DNA of 64,000 nucleotides. Origin: Limnanthes douglasii subsp. nivea (Eukaryota; Streptophyta; Magnoliopsida; Brassicales; Limnanthaceae). Where the stretch lies: positions 296,092,009 to 296,156,008 of the forward strand of contig JAUPFV010000004.1 in NCBI GenBank assembly GCA_036936605.1, given 5' to 3'. Below the pieces are notes generated by a model, which saw nothing but the letters and a program-made list of their open reading frames with translations, did not search any database and had not been told where the DNA came from. The position numbers and the translations under genes are program-made. Position 1 is the stretch's first letter. Every line of letters begins with the position of its first letter. This document shows positions 47,665 to 59,545 of the stretch, piece by piece.

Positions 47665-50136
47665 CATGGAGGGCCAAGGGGATGACTTGATTAACCACTG
47701 CGAGGAAAACATGGAGGCAGATGACTTCCAGAACGATATGAAATCCGAAGGAGAAGGAGGTCGGCGAGTCGAGAACGTTTTCGATGACTCCGCCCTCCTC
47801 GCTCAGAGGAATGAATTGCTGTTGGAAATCGAAAGGTTGAAAGCAGAAAAGGAAGCCGCGCAGAAAAATCTTCGATCCGAGATAAGGAGAGAAACCGTCA
47901 TCGAAAAGGAGGAACGCGAAATTGAAGTTCGTCCCAAAAAGAGGGACGACAGATATCGGAGGCGCGAACGGCGATCCCCGAGGAGAAGAGAGGGACACCG
48001 ATCGGACTCGACCGCTTCAAGTGACTACTCACGGTATAGCACCTCGGAGTCATCTCCTCGGAGATACCACAGGAGGAAAAAACGTGATCATATGCGAGCC
48101 GATTTCCGAAGAGGAAGAAGTTCAGAGAGAAAATCCTCGAGGGAAAAGAGTCGCCATGACCGAGATGGTGATCAGTCTCATGAACAGGCCATGTGCCCTG
48201 GCAAGAAAGATGATATGGGCCCTCAAAATTCAGAATGGCAGCAGCAATACACTTTACCTTCCGAAGAGGGTTTGTACTTTTCGAATAACGACAATTTGAG
48301 GTCCAACATTTATCGTACAGGTCACAATTGGAGAGCCTCTCCCCTGTCCTCGGAGATCTTAGTGGGAAACCTCCCGAAGCACTTTGATATTTCAAAGTTA
48401 GAAAAGTTCGACGGGGCACAAGATCCGGATAATCACATCGAACAGTTCAATAATTTTATGATCAATTTCGACGACGATGATAAGCTGCTATGCAGAGCAT
48501 TCTCTCAGACTTTCAAGGGAGTAGCATCTAAGTGGTACAACAGGCTACCTCAGGGCTCGATAAAAAAATTTGATATGTTCTGGAACATCTTCAGACAACA
48601 CTTCGTGGGTAGCAAGAAGTTCCGTGCCAACGGTGACACTATCATCTACTGTCGACAGAAGGTGGGGGAGAGCCTTAAAAATTACACTAATCGCTTTGTA
48701 AAGACCAAAACGGATATGGAATATTGCAAGGACTCAGTGGCACTTGCAGCTTTCAGGATGGGTCTGCTCCCCGGGTTGTTAAAGGACACGGTGGCGGAAA
48801 GCCAGGCGATGACCTTCGGAGCATTGCTAGATCAAGTTGAGAAGAGAATCTTAGTAGAGGAAACCCAAGATTCGGAGACAGGTTCAGGAGAGCAGTTGGA
48901 CCATAATCAATTCCAAAGGACTGATTCAAGTACCCAGGAACTCGGTCGAACGTTCAGGCTAAAAGGGCGGGTCAATATCCTCTGAGGCAAAAGTCGAACC
49001 CGCAGTACTATGGCAATCAGCAAAACTACAATCAAGGGGGAAGACTCATGTCAAACAAATGGGTTCGACCCGATTATTTCGCGGAGTTGACAGAAAATGT
49101 TGTTGTGATATTTGATAAAGCTAAATCTACGGTCCCGTTCAGGAAGCCTTTTCCCATACAAACACTGAGGGAAAGCAGAAGTGTTAACAAATATTGTAAG
49201 TATCATGAGGATATTGGGCATGACACCAGAGATTTCATAGCTTTGAAGAAGGAGGTGCAAGCTCTAATCGAGAATGGAATGCTGTTGGAGTTTGTCAAAA
49301 AACACTCCCAGAAAAATGCCGTGGTAAAAGCTGTCTCAAAGAATACTGAAACAGCCATGGTAATTTCCGAGGGGGTCGACGATTTTGACATTGAACAAGA
49401 GTATATGGACCCCAAAGTGGGGAGGAACAACGTGAACCTGGTAGAAGAAGAAGTTCCGAAGGGGAGGGTGGACAGTCTTTGTGCATTTTTCGATTCACTG
49501 GCAATTTTCGGGGGAGACACAATTGCGGGAAATTCGAACAGCTCTCGAAAACGGCACATGGTCAACTTGACCACCCAGATTGAAGCGGGAGTCTCCGCGC
49601 AAATGCATCGCTCGCCTTCCCCAATTATTTGTTTCGATGATGATGATATGCGGAATGTTGCAGGCCCTCATGAGGACGTTGTAGTGATTGCGGCGGGCAT
49701 CGCTGGGGACCAAATTTAGAAAATACTCATCGACACGGGGAGCTCTGCGAATATCTTGTTTATGAGTACTTACCGCCGCATCTCTGACCCACCGGTTATC
49801 CGAAGATCCGACATGACAATAGTGGGCTTTTCTGGTGCCACGACAGTTGTAGTAGGAGAGTTTCAGTGTATGGTTGAGCTGGGCCGAGGACCATTTAAGA
49901 AAGAGGTGGAGGTACTTTTCATTGTGGTCGACGCACCAACCTCATATAATTCCATCCTGGGTCGCTCTTGGCTGTCCCGGATGCATGGCGTAATCTCCAT
50001 AGTGCATCAGTGCTTAAAATATGTGATTGGAAACAATATTGGGACAGTTCGAAGTAGCCAGAAGATGGCACGTGAATGTTACCAGGTAGCCCTGTCCTCT
50101 AAGGGGGTTCGAGGGGGGACCTCCGACCCAACATAG
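47665..50136 (+). pseudogene. gag: gag-protease of element D
   Basis: The first ATG after the primer site is 47665 (MEGQGDDLINHCEENMEADD). An Arg/Ser-rich region (about 47900-48200) is followed by the capsid domain (KLEKFDGAQDPDNHIEQF, KWYNRLPQGSIKKFDMFW, about 48390-48590). A one-base frame change near 48960 leads to the second frame with a zinc-knuckle-like CKYHEDIGHDTRDF, whose last Cys is Phe, and the protease motif LIDTGSSANILF (about 49725). TAG at 49718-49720 lies just before the protease motif. The frame ends with TAG 50134-50136, followed by CAGTTA. Confidence 0.85.
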
Positions 50137-53100
50137 CAGTTAAAGGGGCCACCCCCCGAGGTCATCCCCTGTGATGATCCGAGGGAGGCCCCCAGATTTC
50201 AGGTCCCAGAAGAAGATTCTGCGACACACGAATTTGCGACTGGCAAAGTTCTGAAAATAGGGGTCCACCTCTCTCCAGAATTTAAGGAGAAGTTAATTAC
50301 TTTCTTATCTGATAAACTTGATATGTTTGCTTGGTGTGCACAGGATATCACTGGTGTGCCAGCGGAAGTCATGTGTCATAAACTCGCGATACGATTGGAT
50401 GTTCGACCTATAGTCCAGAAAAGAAGGCATGTCTCCCCGGAAAAGGCCACAACGATTTTGTCGGAGGTCGAAAGGTTGCTGAGCATCGGTCATATTCGCG
50501 AGTCACATTATCCCGTGTGGGCGTCGAATCTAGTGTTGGTGAGAAAGAAAAATGGCAAGTGGAGGATGTGTATTGACTTTACGGATTTGAACAGGGCTTG
50601 TCCTAAGGATCCGTTCCCTGTGCCTCGCATCGATCAGTTAGTGGATTCAACCTCCGGAAATCGATTGTTGTCTTTTATGGACGCTTACTCGGGATACAAC
50701 CAAATTCGATTGGCTGCTAACGATGAGGATATCACCTCTTTTATTACTGGGCGAGGTTTATATTGCTATAAGGTCATGCCATTCGGATTAAAAAACGCGG
50801 GGACAACCTATCAGCGCCTGGTCAATAAAACTTTCGAGGGACAGATTGGGCGGAACATGGAAGCCTATATCGATGATATGTTAGTCAAAAGTGAGCGAGA
50901 CAAAGACCACTTTGCTGACTTGGCAGAGACATTCCACAATTTAAGCAGAGTCAATCTCAAACTCAACCCGGAGAAGTGCATTTTCGGGGTGAGGTCAGGT
51001 AAATTTCTGGGCTACATGATCAGCGAAAAAGGCATCGAGGCTAACCCCGAGCAGCTAAAAGCTCTGATTGCGATGACACCTCCTCGAAATATTAAGGAAG
51101 TGTAAATTCTGACAGGGAGATTGGCTGCTTTGAATAGATTCATTTCTCGCTCATCGGATTAGTGTGCCCCGTTCTTTAAAGTATTGCGGAATGCGAAGCA
51201 TTTCTGTTGGACCGAAGAATGTTCGACCGCTTTTCGTCAAATCCAAGAGTATTTGACCTCTCCGGAAGTCTTGTCTAAACCTGTGGTAGGGGAAACGTTA
51301 ATTGTCTACGTAGCGGTATCTGAATGTGCTGTCAGTGTCGTTCTCATCCGCGAAGATGACTCTCTTCTAAGTCCAATTTATTATGTCAGCAAGAGTTTGT
51401 TGGATGCGGAGAAGCGATATCTCACTTTGGAGAAGGTAGCCTTAGCTTTGGTAACGGCAGCTTGAAAGATGAGACCTTATTTCCAGGCCCATCCTATCGT
51501 TGTTCGGACGACTTTTCCTCTAAAGAGTCTATTACAAAGACCAGACATCTCTGGCAGGATGACTAAATGGTCCGTAGAGCTGGGAGACTTCGACATAACG
51601 TTCGAGCCTCGAACGGCAATAAAAGCACAAGTCTTAGCCGATTTTTTGGTTGAGTTCCATTCAGATAGAAAATAACATGAGGTACATGACATGGTTGACG
51701 AAGAGGAATGGGTGATACGGACGGATGGCGGGTCAAACAATTCAGGAAGTGGGGCAGGAGTCCAATTGATTTCCCCCCAAGGGGTAGCTATGTTCCAAGC
51801 CATTCGTTTCGGTTTTAAGGCTACTAACAATGAAGCTGAGTATGAAGCTGCTCTAGCAGGCTTACGATTGGCTCAAATATGCGGGGCTCGGCGAATAAAG
51901 TTGATCAGTGACTCTCAGTTAGTGATAAACCAAGCTTCGGGGGAGTCCGAGGCCAGGAAGGAAACACTGATACAGTATTTGAAGCTGATAAAAGAATTGG
52001 CATCTGAATTTGAGGGAGTCAAGTTCGAGCATGTTCGAAGAGAATTAAATGATGTCCCGGATTCTCTCGCCTCCGCTTCACGAACAGAAGGTTATCCGTG
52101 GGTGTTGGTTCAGGCATGCCCTTCGATCTCGATTGGCGCAGAGCATGCGATGAACATCTTGGAGGAAAGCCACGTGATTACGCCTGATTGGAGGGCATTT
52201 CTCATTAATTTTTTAGCTCATGACGTTTTTCCCGACGACAAACATGAAGCCAGAAAAGTTAGATTCAAGTCCCACGGTTACATTTTGCTGGGAGGATTGC
52301 TGTATAAAAGATCTTTGAGTCGGCCATTGTTAAGGTGTTTGAGTGGGCCCGAGTCGCAAATTATCCTCTCCGATTTACACGACGGAGAAGGATCTGCTCA
52401 TTGTGGATATAAGACTTTAATCCGCAGGGTATTCCTGGCAGGCTATTATTGGCCCACTATCACGGCCGACGCAAAAGATTTAGTCAAACGCTGCGACACG
52501 TGCCAACACTATGCTAATGTAATTCACAAGCCCGGGGTATTGATGGAAAGCATCTCGGAGGCAATCCCGTTTGACATGTGGGGCATCGATCTAGTTGGGC
52601 CTCTACCCATGGCATCTGGGGGCAGACAGACGATAATTGTGGCAGTCGACTATTTTTCTAAGTGGGTGGAGGCTGAGTCGCTCGCAGGAACAAAGGCCAA
52701 AGACGTGATCAAGTTTGTCATATCTAACATTTGTTGTCGTTTTGGTGTACCATTGCAGATTACCACGGACAATGGGCCTCAATTTGATAACAAGGAGTTC
52801 CAGAATTTCTGTGTATCGAGGGGCATACGACAATGTTTTTCAGCACCTTTTCACCCTCAGGCGAATGGGCAGGTGGAGGTAACTAACCGCACCATCCTCG
52901 ACGGTTTGAAAAAGAATTTGGAAGGCAAAGCAGGGAAGTGGCCTGATTATTTACAGGAGGTATTGTGGGCGTACCGAACGACTCCCCGAACGGCCACTGT
53001 TGTGTCCCCATTTGCCTTAGTTTACGGGATGGATGCCGTGGTCCCTCTGGAGATCCTTTTCCCCTCACATCGAATAGCAACGTATGACCCGGACACAAAT

Positions 53101-53424
53101 GACCAGAGTAGAGCATTGGCTTTAGACTTGGTTGAGGAAAAGAGACAGCGAGCACAGCTGACTTCCCTTCATTATCAAACTCTTATGAGGAGTCGTTATG
53201 CGTCCAAAGTAAAGCATAGATATTTTCAGGTGGGAGACAAGGTTTTACGCAAAGTTTTCTTGCACACTAAAGACAAGAGGTTGGGGAAGTTGGGACCTAA
53301 CTGGGAAGGCCCCTACGAGGTCACCGAAAGGATAAAACCAGGCACATATCGGTTAAAAGATAGAGAAGGGCGATACCTCCGCTTACCTTGGAATATTGAG
53401 CATTTAAAATTGTATCTTGATTAG
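50137..53424 (+). pseudogene. pol: pol of element D (near-intact, few stops)
   Basis: The frame continues without shift from the protease across TAG 50134-50136. RT starts with FAWCAQDITGVP (50326), has MCIDFTDLNRACPKD (50568) and the active site YIDDMLVKS (50866). RNase H is at about 51240-51670, and the second RNase H (RTDGGSNNSGSGAGVQ, SDSQLVINQASG) begins at 51718. The integrase zinc region (CDTCQHYA, about 52494) and core (GIDLVGPLP, TTDNGPQFDN, ANGQVEV) are open, with a GPY/F-like end (WEGPYEV). Stops at 51103, 51160, 51463 and 51673 all sit in the RNase H half. At least the first and third could come from CAA or CGA by C-to-T change. The stretch 51691-53424 (577 codons) is fully open with intact integrase motifs. 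Confidence 0.9.
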
Positions 53425-53590
53425 CAGAGTCGGCTGACATTGTATTTATTTTTCTTATCTATGTATCCCCTGGAATAAATTTTGGTGAGGACACACTCTT
53501 TCCTACCTTGTTAGGCACATGAAGGTTTTAATGAGGTGTTTCGATGAGCCCCATAAATACAAATATTTCTTTGCCTTAACTATTTTTTGG

Positions 53591-53938
53591 GTCACAGTAA
53601 CATGTGCCTCGAATTGTTGTCCCTTCGAACTATTTTTTGGGTCACAGTAAAATGTGCCTCGATTAGCTGCCCCTTCGAATTATTCTATGGGATCATACTA
53701 ATGTATGCCTCCAGTTTTTTGTTACTTTATTCATACTTGGGTCACACTAAGGTGTGCCTCAAAGTTTTGGGACCTTCGAACTATTCTTCGGGTCACACTA
53801 GGGTGTGCCTCAAAGTTTTGGGACCTTCGAACTATTCTTCGAACCACTACGGTGTTTCAAGTTTCATTCTTACTTTATCCATATTTGGGTCACACTATGG
53901 TGTGCCTCGAATCCAGTCTCACTTTATCATTATTTGAT
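53591..53938. repeat. about 50-bp tandem array in element D
   Basis: About seven units with GGTCACACTAnGGTGTGCCTC start near 53591, 53641, 53691, 53741, 53792, 53841 and 53889. Each has small inverted arms CACAC...GTGTG. It lies between pol and the aORF end. Confidence 0.85.
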
Positions 53939-53942
53939 CACA

Positions 53943-54250
53943 ATAAGTGTTCGAAGGAAAAAATAATTGGACGTTCGAAGGCCTTATTGAAAACATAATA
54001 CTTATAAATTTATCCAAGTAATAAGTGTTCGAAGGAAAAAATAATTGGACGTTCGAAGGCCTTATTGAAAACATAATACTTGTAAATTTATCCAAGTAAT
54101 AAGTGTTCGAAGGAAAATATAATGGGGAGTTCGAAGGCCTTATTGAAAACATAATACATGTAAATTTATCTAAGTAACAATTGTTCGAAGGACAAAATAA
54201 TTGGACGTTTGAAAGACTTGTTGCAAACATAATATATATAAAAGTGATAA
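53943..54250. repeat. 78-bp tandem array in element D
   Basis: Four units (starting 53943, 54021, 54099 and about 54177) with ATAAGTGTTCGAAGGAAAA; the last is most diverged. They directly follow the 50-bp array. Confidence 0.85.
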
Positions 54251-54468
54251 GTGTTCATTGATCTCACAAAAATTGACCTGTCTCACATAATTAGAACAGT
54301 ACAGTATATGTTCAAGTCATTACAAAAAAGAGGCCCTATTGGGCCATGCACAAAAAACTGACTCCTTCAGCACCTTTGCTCAGTCTGAATTTTTCGAGGA
54401 GTCATTCCCCTCAGCCTCTGAGTCTTCACTTTCACTTACAATTATATGGGGGGGGGGGGACGAAGTTC

Positions 54469-57460
54469 TTAGGGGACAAGCTTCCAAAAAGGCCCCAGGT
54501 TATATTCAGGATGTTCAGCATGAATTTGGGTAAAAAAACCAGCTCGAGTAGTAGCATCCCGGGCCTGCAATTTACGTGTACATGTTGCTGCATAAGCATC
54601 CACAGCTTTGTCCTTTGCCTCCTTGACCTCTACAGGAAAACTCTCGATCCGTCTTTGCAGCTGATCTCGGTCTGCTGTCACTTTTCGAAGATCCTCAGTG
54701 CATTGAGTGAATCCATCGCAAGCCAAACGGTGTCCCTTTTTATACTCAGCTATCATCAGCTCTTGGGAATCAGTCTTCTTCTTGTACAAATCCCTCTCCT
54801 CTTGACAACATCTCTCTAGCATTGTCACATAATTCTCAGAGGCAGAAAGATGCTCGTACAAGGCATCAGCTTGGCCCTCGATCACCGCATATTGCTTCTT
54901 GGCCTCTTCGAGCTGAGAGACAACCAACAATGACTTGAACTTATAATGATTTTTGCGTTTTTCAAGATGACGCATCTTATTTCCTCTGTTCACTGAAGTG
55001 TGCAGCAATCTCCGAAGGTTCAAAGAGAACTCATCATCTAAAGGGACCTCGAACGAGCTCGAGGGAGACCCTAATGCTGTACAGTCAAATTCGGAGAATC
55101 CACCACAAGCAACCTCTTGATCAATGAGTTGAGGAGGGTTGCTTCGTGGAACATGGATATGAGCTAGTCTTGGGCTGTCTTCGAGGGGGGCTGGATGAGA
55201 AGCCTCAGTAAGAGGCGAGTGCAGGGATTGATGAGAAGTTTCCCTGGGAGATTGGCCACCCCTGTTCTCAGGCTCACTTGCACTCCCATGGACTTCTTTT
55301 TCAAGACTAGCCTCTTCATTATTGACAGGAGTTTCTCCTCCCTCGGATTGCTCTTCGATGGGCTCGAGGAGGATACCCTTACCCTTCCTATCTTTTTTCT
55401 TGTCATCCTTCCTCGAAGGAAGGATGGGAGCAGGGGGGAGGAACGGGGTTCGTTGAAGCAGCAATAATTGGTGGAGGGGGTTGAGAGTTCGACGCCCCGG
55501 CATCATTCGAAGAGGGAGGCCTTTGAGTATTAATGGGCCCTTCGGGATTCAGTTGTTGGGTTGACAGTACTTCATCTTCTGGAGGTTCTCCCAGGTGGCT
55601 CTGCGAACGGGAACGCTTTGGCAAGTAGATTACCACATCCTTTTGGCTGCACCGCTCCATCACTTCTCGGTCTGAAGGCGGAGTCATTAATCCCCTCATG
55701 CTGATGCGATCGAGGGGATTGAGCCTCCATAGTCGACTCCTAGCCAAGTTATTGTCGGTGAAGCAGAGACAAAATCGGTTGTCCCATTGATCTTTCGCCC
55801 ACAGGCGAAGGTTGGTAAACACAGTTGTAGCGCCCTCGACATAGTCAGTATAAGGTTTGGATATCCCAGTCATAGCTGCAACAAATAACTAACTTCAAAA
55901 CCAATTACAAGTACAAGTTCGAGGGAGCATATTATTCGAAGGCATATAAGTTTTTGAGGGAGCATACTATTCGAATGCATATAAGTTTTCGAGGGAGCAT
56001 ATTATCCAAAGGCATATAAGTTTTCGAGGCACCCCTAAATCGGGGGAGTATACTTATTCGGGGAGTATAAAATTCGCGGAGTCAAAAAAGTTGAGGGAGT
56101 ACTTACACTTCATAGTCCACTTTAGAGAGAGCTTGTGAGGATTTGAAGGAGTGGCTTCTGATCCGGTCTCCCAGCAACCAGAGAAGAAGAGAAACTGCTG
56201 CCTCCATTTTTTATCAGCCTCCAGTAAATCTTTCAATACTTTTTGCCCTCGATTGAATGTCAGCGAGTAAAAGGGAAAGTAAGGATTGCGGGCTAAACCG
56301 GCAAGGCCAATGAGTTGCTCTAGTAAAAATTCTTGACCTGAGAGCCTTGAGGCCATGATACAGGCCATTAGTGTAAACCACATGTTGGGCCTAACTTGCG
56401 AGGGGCAAAGGTCTATACTCGATGAAGAAGGGGTCTAAGGGATACCTTAACCCCCAGTTCATGATTTCTGTGTATACCACCAACTCGTTGTCCCTCACGG
56501 ATAAGGGTGTCTCTCCCTCGGAGGGAAATCTGATCTTAACATAAGGGGGGATGCACCATCGAGTCCTTAGCATCGTTTCCTCTTCCCTCGAAAAGTATTT
56601 GTACCTGATGTTGGCGAGGGCCACCATATGTTTATTTTCAATGCCTCGAATATTATTGTCGACGATGTTGTCTAGCTCCAAAGGTAGAGTGATGTCCCCT
56701 TTAGATTTTGGAGCAATTCGACGAGCTTGCTCTTCGGATATTGTTGTGGATGAAGACGTTGCAAGGGTCGCAGGACCCAAGGAGGGGATGATTGGCACTT
56801 TTGGGTCGAGGGGCTTTTTGAGGGGTTTTTTCCCTTTGGCATCTTGAGTTTCCTCATGTCTGTTGAGCATGTCCTCCTCGGTAATAATTGTTCTCTAGGG
56901 AGAAAATCGAGTTCCATGAATAGTCATGGATGGAGTGGAAGGTAGACTCGACGAATCTGCTTCGTGTCTTCGAGAAGGGCCGTTCGAAGTATGTCGAGGG
57001 CTTGTGGCTGTCCTTGTAGATATTTGTGGAGGACTGGCCGAGGTTCGAGGAGGGCTGTTCGAGGTCCTTCGAGGACTTGCAGATCTCTGGGGGAGATTCT
57101 CTACATCTGTTGGCAAGGTTGGTTCTCGAATAACTAGGGGAGCTTCCCTGGCCTGTTTTCGCTCATGAGAGCCTTTTCTATCTTTATGGGACTTCTTTCT
57201 CTTCCCAGACGAGTGCTTGTGTTGTCTGTCTTTTCCCATCTCTCCGAGGGGGTTCGATTCACTGTGCAAGCTTTGTTGAGCGATTTCGCGGGAGATAATT
57301 GCGGTCGAATCGTTCGAGGGAGGCCAGGCACCAAAGAAGGTAGTAGTTGATGGTGGGGGATGAGGCCTTACGTCTTCACCGGCAGCAATCCTCTCTTCGA
57401 ACCGCTTACTAATTAACAACCACTCAGGAATTCGACGTGGCTTATTCGCCAGCTTTATCT
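54469..57460 (-). pseudogene. antisense ORF (aORF) of element D
   Basis: Diverged relative of the A-C antisense gene. Exon 1 runs from about 57460 to 56107, the intron 56106-55876 has GT...AG ends, and exon 2 runs 55875-54469. The intron is at the same position and phase as in A-C. Shared blocks: FEERIAAGED (like VERERRIAAGLP), LRTRWCIPPYVKIRFP, YTEIMNWGLRYPLDPFFIEY, MASRLSG, FTNLRLWAKDQWDNRF and a long coiled coil (about 54990-54560). No ATG is visible at the aligned start: the frame is open further upstream past KLANKPRRIPEW, after an acceptor-like TTATTTCTAG, so a first exon may exist. Breaks: TAG near 56895, a frameshift near 56390 and one near 55450. Confidence 0.7.
55921..56025. repeat. 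35-bp tandem repeat inside the aORF intron (D)
   Basis: GAGGGAGCATA units start at 55921, 55956 and 55991, each followed by GGCATATAAGTTTT or a close variant. The array makes the D intron (231 bp) much longer than that of A-C (about 80 bp). Confidence 0.8.
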
Positions 57461-57511
57461 CTCTAGAAATAATTGAACAGAAGTTGAGTTAATGAAGTGA
57501 GAAGGTTGGTA

Positions 57512-57518
57512 TTTATAG
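57512..57518 (-). promoter_or_regulatory. TATA box of antisense gene (D)
   Basis: The minus strand reads GACTATAAATACC, about 55 bp before the open frame begins. It is equivalent in position to the boxes of A-C. Confidence 0.55.
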
Positions 57519-57912
57519 TCACATATGGGCTTTCCTGACAGATCAGGCCTGGGGACCTTTTTATGATGTTTGCCTAGGGACATAATGGTCCATATAGGTG
57601 GGAATTGTTCTGACACTAGCCGCGGAGGAAGGTGAAGGGTTTTTTTATGTCAGACAACGTCAGGAGAAGAGGAAGAGTTTTCTGACACAAATGTCAGAAG
57701 AATTGGTAACGTTTCCCAACGAGTTATACTAACACAGGTGCCCGTTAAGTGACGTCATGACCACGATCAATCCTGGCACCACTTTTGTCGCCTGAGTATG
57801 AAGTTATTCGGGGGCTGATTTATTCGAAGTGGTACAAGGATTGGGGGGCTACTCGGATAACAGGAGTAATTCGAGGGGAGACTTTTCGAAGAGTTGATTT
57901 GTGGCCTCAGTG

Positions 57913-58066
57913 GTTCGAGGAAGCGTCGTTGAAACTCGAAGAATCGATTCTGGCCTTGATAGTTCGAGGAAGCGTCGTTGAAATTTGAAGAATCGATTCT
58001 GGCCTTGATAGTTCGGGGAAGCGTTGTTGAAATTCGAAGAATGATTTTGTCCCCGATGGTTCGAGG
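57913..58066. repeat. 49-bp tandem repeat before the 3' LTR (D)
   Basis: About three units (starting 57913, 57962 and 58011) with GTTCGAGGAAGCGTCGTTGA, in the region upstream of the antisense gene. Confidence 0.8.
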
Positions 58067-58164
58067 CGATACCTATGAAATTCGATGAGGAAACGGGTTT
58101 TTGCCTGTCAGGAGAATTATTCAGTCCTAGTAAAATAACTTTTACTAAGACTGGGGGGGGCTAC

Positions 58165-58577
58165 TGATGAGGAAGAATAAAAAGACAAGGAGAAAAGTGT
58201 AAAGAAGAAACTTGACAGGAGAAAATAGCAAAGGAAAAGTATGATAGGAGGAAGATATACACAGAATTAAGTGTATAAGGGCTGAATTGTATTAATTATA
58301 AAGAGGTAGTCAAAATAGGAAGAAAGCAAAATGTAGGGACCAAAAGATGTAATTAGTCCAAATTAAAGCGTGTGGGGTCCGCAATTGTACTATAAAAGGA
58401 CCATACACGCTTCACAAATCCCGAGATGAATAGTACGAGACTTTCTCTCTCTACTAAACCTAGTAATCTAAACTTTCTCTCTCTAAATCTAACACTGAGA
58501 TATTTCTGTATCGCAAAAACCTCTATCAACAATCTTCGTATCACATTATCACCCCTGGACCACCTTTAAACTCTTCA
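58165..58577 (+). repeat. element D 3' LTR with polypurine tract
   Basis: 413 bp, preceded by a G-run plus CTAC (58152-58164). Confidence 0.95.
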
Positions 58578-58582
58578 GGTAG

Positions 58583-59545
58583 GTCTTTTGATTTTTTACC
58601 TTTTAACTCGGAGGTTGAGCAGATTAGTACTTATGCTGGCATGGTAGGTGTACGACCAGCTGAGTTGAGTAAAAATCTTAGGAATGCTAGTAGTGTGAAC
58701 CTTGGGTGGCTGCACACTACATTTATGGGTGATAGGTATAGTAATAGTATGATCAAATATAATAGGGTAGATTATGCCACCTATGCATATATACTGTATT
58801 TGTTAGGTACCACCATCTGTGCCAACAAAACCGACAACAACATTCCTTTAGATTACCTCCAGTTCGTGAACCAATACCAGGGTATGCATAGGTTCAACTG
58901 GGGTTAGTTGGTTTTAGCACAGTTGTACCATTCCCTTAGTCAGGGATCTCTGCATGGTACGGGAGGCATTTGCGGGTTTATAGGGATGCTCGAGTCATAG
59001 TTGTTGCCCACTTCGTTCAGCTCCGTGCTCCATTGTTTTGCGATTATGACAAATTTATGCCCTATATGTGCCGACATACGCCGCAGAAGATTGGCGTTTC
59101 TCATGTTGTGCGCAGTAAGATGAGACATGCCCTTTCGATGTGCACAGAGTCAGATGTAAGTCATATTTGTTCATTTTAATTCTAAGTATTTTTAGTAATA
59201 TAAATGGCTAACTTGTTTATTTATTTATTTACAGGTCATGTTCCTTCCCTTCATACACTTACGGGACCATTATCCGTTTCATCCAGTTACTTGGGTTGAG
59301 TTGATGCTTAAGGCGTTCGACGTGATTGTGTCGTATTACCCTGATCATGTCACTCGACAGATTGGGTTCGTACAACTGATTTCTAAGGATATACGCCCTC
59401 CTGCATCGAAGAAAGCAGGGAAGAAGATGGTTTGCAGATAGGTTTGGGACGCTCACTTGTGGAGGGATTGGGAGTACCATGTGTACACTCATGATGGCAC
59501 GTTGTACCGTGGTAATGGAGAGAGTGCTGACCCAATGATACTATC
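58583..59545 (+). pseudogene. PMD (MAIN-like) gene, second part
   Basis: It continues in frame from the part left of element D when one TSD copy is dropped. It reads GMVGVRPAELSKNL, YATYAYILYLLGTTICANK and LDYLQFVNQYQGMHRFNWG, the middle of the plant mobile domain. TAG at 58905 is followed by the expected LAQLYHSLSQGSLHGTGG. A frame change leads to RDARVIVVAHFVQLRAPLF and an exon end at about 59156 (GTAAGT). The next exon (from 59236) has FDVIVSYYPDHVTRQIGFVQ, the end of the domain, then TAG near 59440. The catalytic role of PMDs is not established; MAIN and MAIL proteins act in plant growth and transposon silencing. Confidence 0.7.

Larger units (their letters stand above)
47177..58577 (+). 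mobile_element. Tat-lineage gypsy element D (second family)
   Basis: A plus-strand element of 11,401 bp with LTRs 47177-47587 and 58165-58577 that differ at only about 7-9 places (about 98% identity by eye) and a perfect TSD (GGTAG). Order: LTR, primer site TGGCGCCGTCTGTGGG, gag-protease, TAG, pol, tandem arrays, convergent antisense gene, further array, G-rich polypurine tract, LTR. Proteins align with A-C but are clearly diverged and the LTRs are unrelated, so it is another family of the same lineage. It is the youngest insertion here by LTR identity. Confidence 0.95.

Noticed and set aside
53587..53998. Plus-strand frames of 97-116 codons after pol of element D
   Set aside because: Pure translations of the 50-bp array, open in two frames at once.
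47363..58544. Identical minus-strand 63-codon frames at 47363-47554 and 58353-58544
   Set aside because: Both are inside the two LTRs of element D and overlap its promoter on the other strand.
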